A stretch of 10,617 nt of DNA, from contig JAAUSP010000233.1 in NCBI GenBank assembly GCA_012032575.1, forward strand, positions 1-10,617, in the 5' to 3' direction. Under the pieces are notes generated by a model. It ran no database searches. It was given only the letters and a program-made list of their open reading frames with translations, and was not told where the DNA came from. This document shows, in pieces, positions 6,107 through 10,617 of the stretch. The position numbers were made by a program, and so were the translations under genes. How positions within the stretch are numbered: the stretch's first letter is position 1; every line of letters starts with the position of its first letter. The stretch comes from Anaerolineales bacterium. GTDB lineage: Bacteria > Chloroflexota > Anaerolineae > 4572-78 > J111.

Positions 6107-7539
6107 AGGGTATTTATAACTTTGGTTAGGTGATACTCGACTAATGTTCCCTGCCATTGCCGGCCTTGTGTCCGTTCTGTTTTTACCTTTACGCTGTTAG
6201 GTTCAAACACAAAGGAGAGTAACCGCCTAAAGGCTATCGGCTTCGTTTCGGCCATTTTGCCAAGTCTATCGGCTATGTTTTGCCCTTTTAACACTTCTAT
6301 GGCCGTTTGCCATTCTGCCATTATCACGGCTTTTTCGGCAATGCTGGACAGTTCAACCGTCAAACGTTGCTCCTGTTCTCTCAGTTCAGCCAGCTTTGCG
6401 GCGGCCTCTTGGTTAGTGAGTATACCCAGGCTGATCGCTTCGACTAACCGTTCCTTCCCGGCCTGAACGCTGGCTAACTCGCCTTGTATAGCGGCTTCTA
6501 TAGCTTCCTCAGTTATGCTTTTGCCATATTGGGCGGCGGTGCTGTAAAGGCTGTCAGGAAAATCAATCTGGCCTTGAATAAAATCGGTCAAAAATTCTAT
6601 AATGGGCGGTAAAATTAAATGCTCGCTTATAGTTTGTCCGGTTGAGCAAACATCTACCCCAAACTTGCGCCGATTCATACATTGATAAATAACTGGCCCA
6701 TTTCCGCTTTTGCCTGCTACCATTACACTGCCACAATTGCTACAGGCAACAAAACCGGTGAAGATATAGCGGCCCCTACGCCCCAGCCCTTTTCTATTCC
6801 CGGCGCGGCTCTTAATCAATTCTTTTATTCGCTCAAATTGGTCTAGGCTGATAATTTGCAAGTCAGGGCGGTGGGTTACTTTGTCGGTTACTTTGCTCTC
6901 AAAGATACCAATATACAATTTGTTCTTTATTATTTGGTGGATGGTATTTTGAGTAAATAACTTGCCCTTTTTGCCTCTATACCCGGCCTTATTCAATCGT
7001 TTGGCCGTTTCGGTCATATTTCCCCCTGTTGCTTCCAGGGTTGAAAAAATCAATTCTACTAATTTAACCTCATTCGGGTTTTTAGCAAAATCAGCCGTTT
7101 CTCTTTGTCCTATAATGATATAACCTAGCCCCGCTTGCCCCCCTACAAATTTACCGCTTTTAGCTCGTGCCTCTATTCCCCTTCTCATGCGCTTAAGTGT
7201 CCGCCGGCGTTCCTTCTTGGCTACAGACATAGTTATATCAGCCAAAAAGTCGTCATCATCATTATTCAGATCAACCCGGGCTGTATGGGTGTAAATGATG
7301 ACGCCATACTCCATTATGACGTTTCTAATCGTGGTATAGACTACCGCTTCCTCTGGCCGGGCCAGCCGGTCCAAGTCTTGAACAATGATAACTTGAATCT
7401 CCCCTGCGGCTATCCGGTCCAAAATTTTCATCATTTCCGGCCTGCCGGTTAGGGTAGTGCCTGAGCCAATTTCTTTGATATATTCCCAGGTAAAATTATT
7501 CTGCTCTGCTACCCTGATTCCAACTTCACGGGCGTTCAC
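6085..7539 (-). CDS. Large serine recombinase (integrase), catalytic N-terminus out of frame
   Basis: This frame of 484 codons opens at a GTG and covers most of a large serine recombinase, the DNA strand-exchange enzyme of phages and integrative elements. Visible parts are the resolvase-fold remainder (IGSGTTL and the LDRLAR motif at 56-61), the Recombinase domain (about 130-245, e.g. GLGYIII, NKAGYRGKKGKLFTQNTI), a zinc ribbon with C266, C269, C287 and C298, and a coiled coil at about 340-405. The catalytic serine is absent from this frame. It lies directly upstream in a second frame, described separately, so the natural start is near 7601 and the full enzyme would be about 505 residues. The gene ends 92 bp before valS and is more AT-rich than the host genes. 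As drawn it should be inactive. Confidence 0.85.
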   Translation of the reverse strand: MNAREVGIRVAEQNNFTWEYIKEIGSGTTLTGRPEMMKILDRIAAGEIQVIIVQDLDRLARPEEAVVYTTIRNVIMEYGVIIYTHTARVDLNNDDDDFLADITMSVAKKERRRTLKRMRRGIEARAKSGKFVGGQAGLGYIIIGQRETADFAKNPNEVKLVELIFSTLEATGGNMTETAKRLNKAGYRGKKGKLFTQNTIHQIIKNKLYIGIFESKVTDKVTHRPDLQIISLDQFERIKELIKSRAGNRKGLGRRGRYIFTGFVACSNCGSVMVAGKSGNGPVIYQCMNRRKFGVDVCSTGQTISEHLILPPIIEFLTDFIQGQIDFPDSLYSTAAQYGKSITEEAIEAAIQGELASVQAGKERLVEAISLGILTNQEAAAKLAELREQEQRLTVELSSIAEKAVIMAEWQTAIEVLKGQNIADRLGKMAETKPIAFRRLLSFVFEPNSVKVKTERTQGRQWQGTLVEYHLTKVINTLSLDIHP

Positions 7540-7601
7540 TCGGCATAGTTGTCTTTTTGTAGCTTTGTGCTGGCTCTGTCGTAAATTGCTGCGTGTGTCA
7601 T
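7536..7601 (-). pseudogene. Detached N-terminal segment of the serine recombinase with catalytic Ser
   Basis: ATG at 7601 opens 21 codons, MTHAAIYDRASTKLQKDNYA plus E, ending at TGA (7538-7536). AIYDRAST-x2-Q is the catalytic strand of serine recombinases (Y-x-R-x-S-T-x-x-Q), with Ser11 the nucleophile. The main frame resumes as VNAREVGIRVAEQ at the same spot. Joining the two at the E/V boundary gives a gap-free resolvase helix of normal length, so one missing base (for example a G in GAG-GTG) explains the break. The cause may be a real mutation, an assembly or basecalling error, or -1 recoding. Only a single-site AAA slip is possible upstream, not a full slippery heptamer. Confidence 0.8.
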
Positions 7602-7639
7602 TGCCCTAATTGTCACTTTCTACCCGTTCTATCAACTTC

Positions 7640-7676
7640 TGCCACTTCATGCCACTTTTGCCACTTATTGCCACTT
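7640..7676. repeat. Four iteron-like direct repeats upstream of the recombinase
   Basis: TGCCACTT (AAGTGGCA in the mRNA direction) occurs at 7640, 7650, 7659 and 7669, spaced 10, 9 and 10 bp, so all copies face the same side of the helix. They lie in the 78-bp gap between the last small ORF of the operon and the recombinase start. Arrays like this bind a cooperative regulator or a replication/recombination protein. They could control the recombinase, serve as accessory recombination sites, or be an origin. Confidence 0.65.
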
Positions 7677-7679
7677 CTC

Positions 7680-7988
7680 CTAGCTAGTTGACGTGGTAGA
7701 AGTTTTGGCATACTCCTCAGAGTAGGGGGCTATCCCCAGGTGTTCATAACAGTAACGCAAGCCCCCGGCCAGCCGGCCTGATGTCCCTTGCCCTCGCCCG
7801 GTGACAATGTGATGCTGCTCACCTAATGTCACAAAAGCCAAATATTCTTCAACCCACAAACGGCGGTCAACGGTCCGATAATGCAGTGAGCATAGGTAAC
7901 GTTGGCTGAGGGGGTGGGGGTGTACTTGACGACAGGGCCATACCCCCTCTTGCGCTCGCCAGGCTTTCAATACAATTTCTTCTACCAA
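7680..7988 (-). CDS. Small protein of unknown function
   Basis: I do not recognise this protein of about 102 residues. It is rich in Tyr, Trp, His and Cys (e.g. VWPCRQVHPHP, RYLCSLHYRTVDRRLWVEEY) and has a Gly-rich stretch, TGRGQGTSGRLAGGLRYCYEHLG. No membrane helix or signal peptide is seen. There is no ATG. The TTG at 7988 is one possible start; the frame stays open upstream to 8039 and includes TIIYCPFISG, so a non-ATG start overlapping the previous ORF is also possible. It is the last gene of the operon before the iterons. Composition and the long open frame suggest it is real, but start and function are unknown. Confidence 0.45.
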   Translation of the reverse strand: MVEEIVLKAWRAQEGVWPCRQVHPHPLSQRYLCSLHYRTVDRRLWVEEYLAFVTLGEQHHIVTGRGQGTSGRLAGGLRYCYEHLGIAPYSEEYAKTSTTSTS

Positions 7989-8017
7989 TCCTGATATAAA
8001 CGGACAGTAAATAATAG

Positions 8018-8254
8018 TCAGGCGATTAGAGCGGGCGGGTTATCTACATATCCCCAATATTTCATAGGCGCGGGCTTTTCCTTCCACTTAATTACCTTCG
8101 TGGGTTGCATATCAGGATCGTTTCTTAGGGAAGGGTCAAAAGCAAGCCGGGCCGTATGAAAGAAAGCAGTTACGCCGTTGACGCTGCGTTCTACTTGCTG
8201 CCTACCGCCTGAAACAATACGCTGGCGGGCGATGGCGTTTCTGAAAGCGTCCAC
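8018..8254 (-). CDS. Small hypothetical protein
   Basis: This 78-residue ORF has a basic N-terminal half (DAFRNAIARQRIVSGGRQQVERSV) and a C-terminal part with KVIKWKEKPAPMKYWGYVDNPP. No known family is recognised and no membrane helix is seen. It starts at GTG (8254) with AGGT a few bases upstream and overlaps the previous gene by 64 bp, which is long for an operon overlap and lowers confidence. It lies in the same direction as its neighbours and fills space that would otherwise be empty. The true start may be further in, although no good internal one is visible before Met49. Confidence 0.4.
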   Translation of the reverse strand: MDAFRNAIARQRIVSGGRQQVERSVNGVTAFFHTARLAFDPSLRNDPDMQPTKVIKWKEKPAPMKYWGYVDNPPALIA

Positions 8255-8463
8255 ATTTTACCTAGTGAGCGAGCGGCCAGGGCAATAGCAGGTAGGGCCG
8301 ACAGGCTACCGGTTAGAGTAATAACGATGTATGGTTCCGGCCAATCACCAGTTGCGGCGCTGTAAGCAATAATAAGCGAGCCTGTAGCGGCCCCGGTCAT
8401 CAAGGTATAATTCATATATTCTTTGAGTAAAGTGCCGGTGGGGGTAGCTTTAATGGAGGTCAT
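8191..8463 (-). CDS. Small two-helix membrane protein of the mobile element
   Basis: This protein has 90 residues with hydrophobic segments at about 21-37 (MTGAATGSLIIAYSAAT) and 45-66 (YIVITLTGSLSALPAIALAA), and a hydrophilic C-terminus ending AVGSK. The ATG at 8463 overlaps the TGA of the upstream DUF2637-like gene (ATGA), and GGGAGG lies 7 nt before it inside that gene. An ATG five codons earlier is within the Shine-Dalgarno and was not chosen. Translational coupling suggests it works with the DUF2637-like membrane protein, perhaps in one membrane assembly. I recognise no family. Confidence 0.65.
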   Translation of the reverse strand: MTSIKATPTGTLLKEYMNYTLMTGAATGSLIIAYSAATGDWPEPYIVITLTGSLSALPAIALAARSLGKMWTLSETPSPASVLFQAVGSK

Positions 8464-9296
8464 GCTGTTACCTCCCATCCGTTGCCATTTTGATGTAGTT
8501 TGCCAGACTTGGTTAATTCATTGACATAATTGCTTGCTGTTTGCCGGCTTGTGCCAAGCTCTTGGGCGGCCTCTCTCAAACTGGCATAGGGGTTGCTTGA
8601 TAGGTAACGTAACAGGATGTTAAGGCGCTCTTGACGCTTGGCTTGCCGGGCATCATTCAGGGTGTCAATTTTCGGGGAAAATTGCTGGAAATTTAACGCC
8701 GCGTTTTGTATGTCGGCTTTCAAAGTTTCAATTTGGGTGGTCAACTCACCACGCTTTAGTGAGAGGGTGTCAACCTCTTGCGCCAAGTTGTTTAGTTCCC
8801 CTTGCTTGGTTGACACAAGGGCGTCAAGCTCGGCTTGCTTGTCGGCTATCATCTTGTCAAGCTCTTGGCGCTTGACCTCAAGTTCGATTGTCAGATTGGT
8901 AATAGATTTAACAACGGCTGATAACTTAACCGCGTGTTTAATCTGACCCAGGAATGTCTCAAAACTTAAGAGCAGAAATAGACTCGGCATTGCCGACATT
9001 GACTGGCTGATTAAATCAGATTCAGCGTGTAGCACATTGAACAGGCCAGCCAGCAAAGATGAGCCAATAATTAGCCCCCATTGCCACTTAGCCGACTCGC
9101 CATGTATGGAGCGGTATAAAGCATTAAGTGAGAAGATGATAACCCCGGCCTCGACTACCAACGGAAACAAGGGCGGAATCGAAACGCTGTGCTTGGCGGC
9201 CAGATCGGTTAAGGCGTTAAAACTAAGAATGAAGGAAAACAGAGCCATTAGAAGGGTTAAAGAGCCAGTTACCCAGGCTATAGTTTTGGTGTTCAT
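8460..9296 (-). CDS. DUF2637-like membrane protein with coiled coil and C-terminal winged helix
   Basis: The protein has 278 residues. Four membrane helices (about 5-26, 42-60, 72-90, 100-117) match the DUF2637 pattern, notably SFNALTDLAAKHSVSIPPLFPLVVEAG read in two parts: SFNALTDLA and PPLFPLVVEAG. A coiled coil follows at about 130-208 with heptad Lys/Glu/Leu repeats. A winged helix-turn-helix ends the protein at about 224-275 (SLREAAQELGTSRQTASNYVNEL). DUF2637 proteins, some with similar HTH tails, are typical of actinobacterial conjugative and phage-like elements. A membrane protein that also binds DNA could tether the element or the transfer apparatus to the membrane; that is inference. 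Start and stop both overlap neighbours by ATGA, so it is tightly coupled in the operon. Confidence 0.8.
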   Translation of the reverse strand: MNTKTIAWVTGSLTLLMALFSFILSFNALTDLAAKHSVSIPPLFPLVVEAGVIIFSLNALYRSIHGESAKWQWGLIIGSSLLAGLFNVLHAESDLISQSMSAMPSLFLLLSFETFLGQIKHAVKLSAVVKSITNLTIELEVKRQELDKMIADKQAELDALVSTKQGELNNLAQEVDTLSLKRGELTTQIETLKADIQNAALNFQQFSPKIDTLNDARQAKRQERLNILLRYLSSNPYASLREAAQELGTSRQTASNYVNELTKSGKLHQNGNGWEVTA

Positions 9297-9478
9297 AGCC
9301 GGGTCTCGATTCTGGCTTTATCGGCCTCGTATTGCCTTTGCCAATAATTCAGCGATTGCCAGGCATAATTAAGCTGCTGCTGCCAATGTTCTTGCCAACG
9401 TGGGGTAGACTTGGCGAGTCGGTTCTCTACCCAATGAAGATAAAACTTAGCATCCTTTACACGTGGAGAAAAAGACAA
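9293..9478 (-). CDS. Small Trp/Gln-rich helical protein
   Basis: This 61-residue protein is basic and aromatic, with many Trp and Gln (FYLHWVENRL, RWQEHWQQQLNYAWQSLNYW), and probably forms one long helix or short coiled coil. It has no known family and no membrane segment. It has no ATG: it starts at TTG (9478) directly after the TGA of the 47-aa ORF (TGATTG), and its own TGA overlaps the ATG of the DUF2637-like gene. Start and stop placement inside a packed operon is the main support. It may be a partner of the membrane protein. Confidence 0.5.
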   Translation of the reverse strand: MSFSPRVKDAKFYLHWVENRLAKSTPRWQEHWQQQLNYAWQSLNYWQRQYEADKARIETRL

Positions 9479-9622
9479 TCAGGACAAAGGCAAGCTCTTA
9501 GGTGTTTTGGGTTGACCTTTTGGGAAAATTGCGCCGAATCGGGCACGGTTTGCCCATTGCAGGCTTGGGGATTCTGTGTTAAATTCTGTGAAGACATTGC
9601 AGTAAGTTTCCTTTACTGTCAT
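9479..9622 (-). CDS. 47-residue ORF, second gene of the operon
   Basis: The ATG at 9622 (MTVKETYCNVFTEF) leads to 47 codons containing SLQWANRARFGAIFPKG and a Pro/Lys/Ser-rich tail ending LPLS. No family is recognised. The TGA abuts the TTG start of the next gene. No Shine-Dalgarno is visible at the start, which lies within the arm of a candidate antisense RNA. Placement 46 bp after the ribbon-helix-helix gene and exact abutment to the next gene support it as coding. Confidence 0.45.
   Translation of the reverse strand: MTVKETYCNVFTEFNTESPSLQWANRARFGAIFPKGQPKTPKSLPLS
9557..9584 (+). promoter_or_regulatory. Candidate plus-strand promoter of an antisense RNA
   Basis: TTGCAG (9557-9562) and TTAAAT (9579-9584) are 16 bp apart. 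Each matches four or five of six consensus positions. The predicted start near 9591 would give a transcript of about 80 nt ending at the plus-strand terminator at 9627-9670. This is weak by itself; it is listed because the terminator needs a source. Confidence 0.3.
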
Positions 9623-9670
9623 GTTAGAGGCGCGTTGCCGGTTGCGACGGCGGCGCGTCTCGTTTTGTTT
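9591..9670 (+). ncRNA. Candidate antisense RNA against the operon's RHH/47-aa junction
   Basis: The predicted RNA of about 80 nt has a small hairpin (CAGTAA/TTACTG, 9600-9605 and 9613-9618) followed by a strong terminator hairpin. It is fully complementary to the start region of the 47-aa ORF and to the end of the ribbon-helix-helix gene on the other strand. In pMV158-type plasmids a ribbon-helix-helix repressor gene (copG) is followed by an antisense RNA (RNA II) that blocks translation of the next gene. The layout here is the same, but the target is a mobile-element operon of unknown role. The boundaries are predictions. Confidence 0.35.
9627..9670 (+). terminator. Intrinsic terminator on the plus strand, antisense to the operon
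   Basis: Fourteen-base arms (9627-9640 and 9648-9661) with a 7-base loop pair completely in plus-strand RNA, including three G-U pairs, and are followed by GTTTTGTTT. On the minus strand the three wobble positions become A-C mismatches and the flank is A-rich, so it works, if at all, on a plus-strand transcript. All genes here are on the minus strand, so it most likely ends an antisense RNA. It lies between the ribbon-helix-helix stop and the next start. Confidence 0.65.
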
Positions 9671-9842
9671 AGTGGGGTTGCTCGACTGGTTTTTGTGCTT
9701 GAGCCTTGCGGCGCTGCGCTTCCTGTTTGAGAATTTGACGCATCACCCAGGATATTGACCGATCATCCTGTTTGGCCCATCTTTCGAGCAAGGTCTTTTG
9801 CTCGGTAGTGCCGACAAAAGAGATTGTGATAGATTCTGACAT
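9669..9842 (-). CDS. Ribbon-helix-helix (CopG/Arc-type) DNA-binding protein
   Basis: The protein has 57 residues: MSESITISFVGTTEQ begins with a beta strand, followed by two helices (QKTLLERWAKQDD and SISWVMRQILKQEAQRR), the usual ribbon-helix-helix order, with a basic Gln/Lys-rich tail. Such proteins are dimeric repressors. The ATG at 9842 has AGGAG 9 nt upstream, so the start is secure. It is the first gene after a strong promoter whose -35 box overlaps an inverted repeat, a probable self-operator. It begins the operon that runs to the small ORF at 7680 and lies divergent to the XRE regulator. Autoregulation and control of the element are inferred. Confidence 0.8.
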   Translation of the reverse strand: MSESITISFVGTTEQKTLLERWAKQDDRSISWVMRQILKQEAQRRKAQAQKPVEQPH

Positions 9843-9894
9843 AAATTATACTCCTGTGGTGATAAAATATTCCATAATGTATATTTTTATTACC

Positions 9895-9923
9895 AGTATA
9901 AATTAAAAGATATTGATTGTCAA
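9895..9923 (-). promoter_or_regulatory. Sigma-70-type promoter of the mobile-element operon
   Basis: Read on the minus strand, TTGACA (9923-9918) and TATACT (9900-9895) are 17 bp apart: a perfect -35 and a five-of-six -10 at ideal spacing. The predicted start lies about 46 bp upstream of the ribbon-helix-helix ATG. The region is strongly AT-rich compared with the host genes. Confidence 0.75.
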
Positions 9924-9931
9924 TAATCAAT
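9912..9931. promoter_or_regulatory. Inverted repeat operator over the -35 box
   Basis: ATTGATT (9912-9918) and AATCAAT (9925-9931) are perfect inverted 7-mers separated by 6 bases, with the TTGACA of the operon promoter inside. A dimer bound here would block RNA polymerase for the operon and could also affect the divergent gene. Candidate binders are the ribbon-helix-helix protein or the XRE protein, one encoded on each side. Confidence 0.55.
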
Positions 9932-9966
9932 TTCCAAGCCAGGGGGCTTTAGGGTAAAATTGGCCT

Positions 9967-10302
9967 ATGAGCGATTTAGGAACTTGGGCATCTGAGGCAA
10001 CAAAAAAGCGCGGATGGTCTTATAGGGAATTGGCGAGACGGGCCGGAATCTCCCATAGTCTCATATCAAAGGTCTTTTCAGATGATATGCCCCCAAGTGC
10101 CGACTTTTGTATAAAAATCGCCTCCGCCCTCAGTGAATCCCCTGAAAAAGTTTTGCGACTGGCCGGGATTCTGCCATCGTCTCCGGCCTCAGATAATGAC
10201 ACTTTGCAAGAATTGATAGAGCTTGCCCGCAATCTCCCCCCGGAAGATCAAAAAGAACTTTTGGACTATGCCCGCTTTCGTTACCAGAAACGGAAGGGTT
10301 AG
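9967..10302 (+). CDS. XRE-family helix-turn-helix regulator
   Basis: The protein has 111 residues. The N-terminal Cro/CI-type HTH is at about 6-65, with the recognition part SYRELARRAGISHSLISKVF at 18-37 and a conserved later segment (ADFCIKIASALSESPEKVLRLAGILP). A helical tail follows (ELARNLPPEDQKELLDYARFRYQKRK), common in stand-alone XRE repressors. It is transcribed away from the ribbon-helix-helix operon across a 124-bp shared control region, the classic layout of a switch in phages and integrative elements. A weak GGG lies upstream; a possible -10 (TAAAAT, 9955-9960) ends 6 bp before the ATG, so the message may be nearly leaderless. The operator partner is not proven. Confidence 0.85.
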   Translation: MSDLGTWASEATKKRGWSYRELARRAGISHSLISKVFSDDMPPSADFCIKIASALSESPEKVLRLAGILPSSPASDNDTLQELIELARNLPPEDQKELLDYARFRYQKRKG

Positions 10303-10406
10303 CCCCAGGTGCGGTCTTGCTCTGTAATTTTGAGATTATCAAACAAGGCTTGTAACCGTTTCACAAACTCTCCACGTAACGCGGCCAATATTGCGGCACT
10401 GGCCTG
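10299..10406 (-). other. Short protein-like reading frame, possible gene remnant
   Basis: A minus-strand frame of 35 codons ends in TAA at 10301-10299, which overlaps the XRE stop. It has protein-like composition (AAILAALRGEFVKRLQALF, then DNLKITEQDRTWG) but no ATG; an internal TTG at 10388 is the only obvious start, and TAA and TGA stops lie just upstream. Neighbouring frames there also stay open in a protein-like way (e.g. PAKPPRLKANLTGQ), so it may be the C-terminal end of a decayed gene. I cannot name a family. Confidence 0.25.
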
Positions 10407-10598
10407 TTAGATTCGCTTTCAGCCGAGGCGGTTTGGCAGGGTTTTGTGGTTATGTGTTTTGTGTAGAGTACCACGAAACTTACTTCTGTAGTTCTGTTAG
10501 CATTACCCTTGACTGCACCTTAAAAAGCGCATAACTGAAATTGCACGAGGGCGAATTGTGAGTAAACTCTCCCTATTCCATAGATGAGGGTCAGAGCC
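10303..10598. other. Mostly non-coding stretch at the right edge
   Basis: Apart from the short minus-strand frame above, I see no gene. It contains a GGCCA/TGGCC inverted repeat (about 10383-10404). TTGACT at about 10509 is followed by a poor -10 candidate (near GCATAACTG), possibly the promoter of the gene that starts at 10599. No tRNA, CRISPR or attachment-site copy was recognised. Confidence 0.4.
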
Positions 10599-10617
10599 AT
10601 GGAAAATATTATCCCCG
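10599..10617 (+). CDS. Possible start of a gene cut by the window edge
   Basis: ATG at 10599 opens MENIIP and runs off the edge. GAGGG lies about 10 nt upstream, which is an acceptable ribosome binding site. Only six codons are visible, so product and reality cannot be judged. The strand matches the XRE gene, not the operon. Confidence 0.35.

Noticed and set aside
7536..7560. Programmed -1 frameshifting as the main explanation of the recombinase break
   Set aside because: Upstream A-run allows only a single-codon AAA slip, with no X-XXY-YYZ heptamer and no clear stimulatory structure after it. A lost base explains the gap-free alignment better, so recoding is kept only as an alternative.
7640..7676. 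CRISPR array
   Set aside because: Units of 8 bp with 1-2 bp between them are far too short and have no spacers; this is an iteron-like array.
9332..9730. Plus-strand open frame of 132 codons over the small operon genes
   Set aside because: Cys/Leu-rich with no family, antisense to the RHH, 47-aa and 61-aa genes, and interrupted by the strong plus-strand terminator at 9627-9670.
10303..10598. tRNA gene as attachment site at the right edge
   Set aside because: No T-arm (GGTTCGA-type) or acceptor stem pattern was found by eye on either strand.

Overview
The window looks like bacterial chromosome with part of an integrated mobile element in its right half. I favour Chloroflexota (Anaerolineae/Caldilineae-like). 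The reasons are indirect: an ECF sigma factor paired with an RskA-type anti-sigma factor, a surface-anchored di-haem cytochrome c, the ValS sequence type, and short GC-rich palindromic and 7-bp tandem repeats between and inside genes. No rRNA or tRNA is present to settle the taxonomy.

Left, host part (1-5992, all genes on the minus strand, GC-rich). A respiratory or electron-transfer operon reads cytochrome c, then a DUF2231 membrane protein, then a membrane-anchored protein cut by the window edge. It starts from a near-perfect sigma-70 promoter (TTGACA, 16 bp, TATAAT). A GACTATAGTC palindrome fills the spacer and a second copy, GGACTATAGTCC, lies just downstream of the predicted start, so a dimeric repressor is likely. 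A 17-bp hairpin that pairs fully only in the mRNA strand separates cytochrome c from DUF2231. Upstream lie an anti-sigma-K (RskA-like) gene and its ECF sigma factor, then valS. ValS carries about 11 extra residues in its editing domain, encoded by a GC-rich palindromic repeat.

Right, mobile part (about 6000 to the window end, visibly more AT-rich). A large serine recombinase gene ends 92 bp before valS. Its catalytic-serine N-terminus (MTHAAIYDRAST) is present but in another frame, ending in TGA at the junction, so the integrase is frameshifted, mis-sequenced or recoded. Four AAGTGGCA iterons with 9-10 bp periodicity lie upstream of it. Then comes a tightly packed minus-strand operon, in transcription order: a 57-aa ribbon-helix-helix protein, a 47-aa ORF, a 61-aa Trp/Gln-rich ORF, a DUF2637-like four-helix membrane protein with coiled coil and winged helix, a 90-aa membrane protein and two small unknown ORFs. 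Several stops and starts overlap (ATGA) or abut (TGATTG). The operon starts from TTGACA-17-TATACT, whose -35 box lies in an inverted repeat, and faces a divergent XRE/HTH regulator gene, as in a repressor switch of a phage or integrative element.

The most unusual signal is at 9557-9670: a plus-strand intrinsic terminator, with a candidate promoter about 70 bp before it, lies antisense to the junction between the ribbon-helix-helix gene and the 47-aa ORF. Its stem pairs completely only in plus-strand RNA. This resembles the copG / antisense RNA II / rep arrangement of pMV158-type plasmids, but with a DUF2637 operon where rep would be. The last 315 bases hold no clear complete gene; a plus-strand ORF may start at 10599 and run off the edge.
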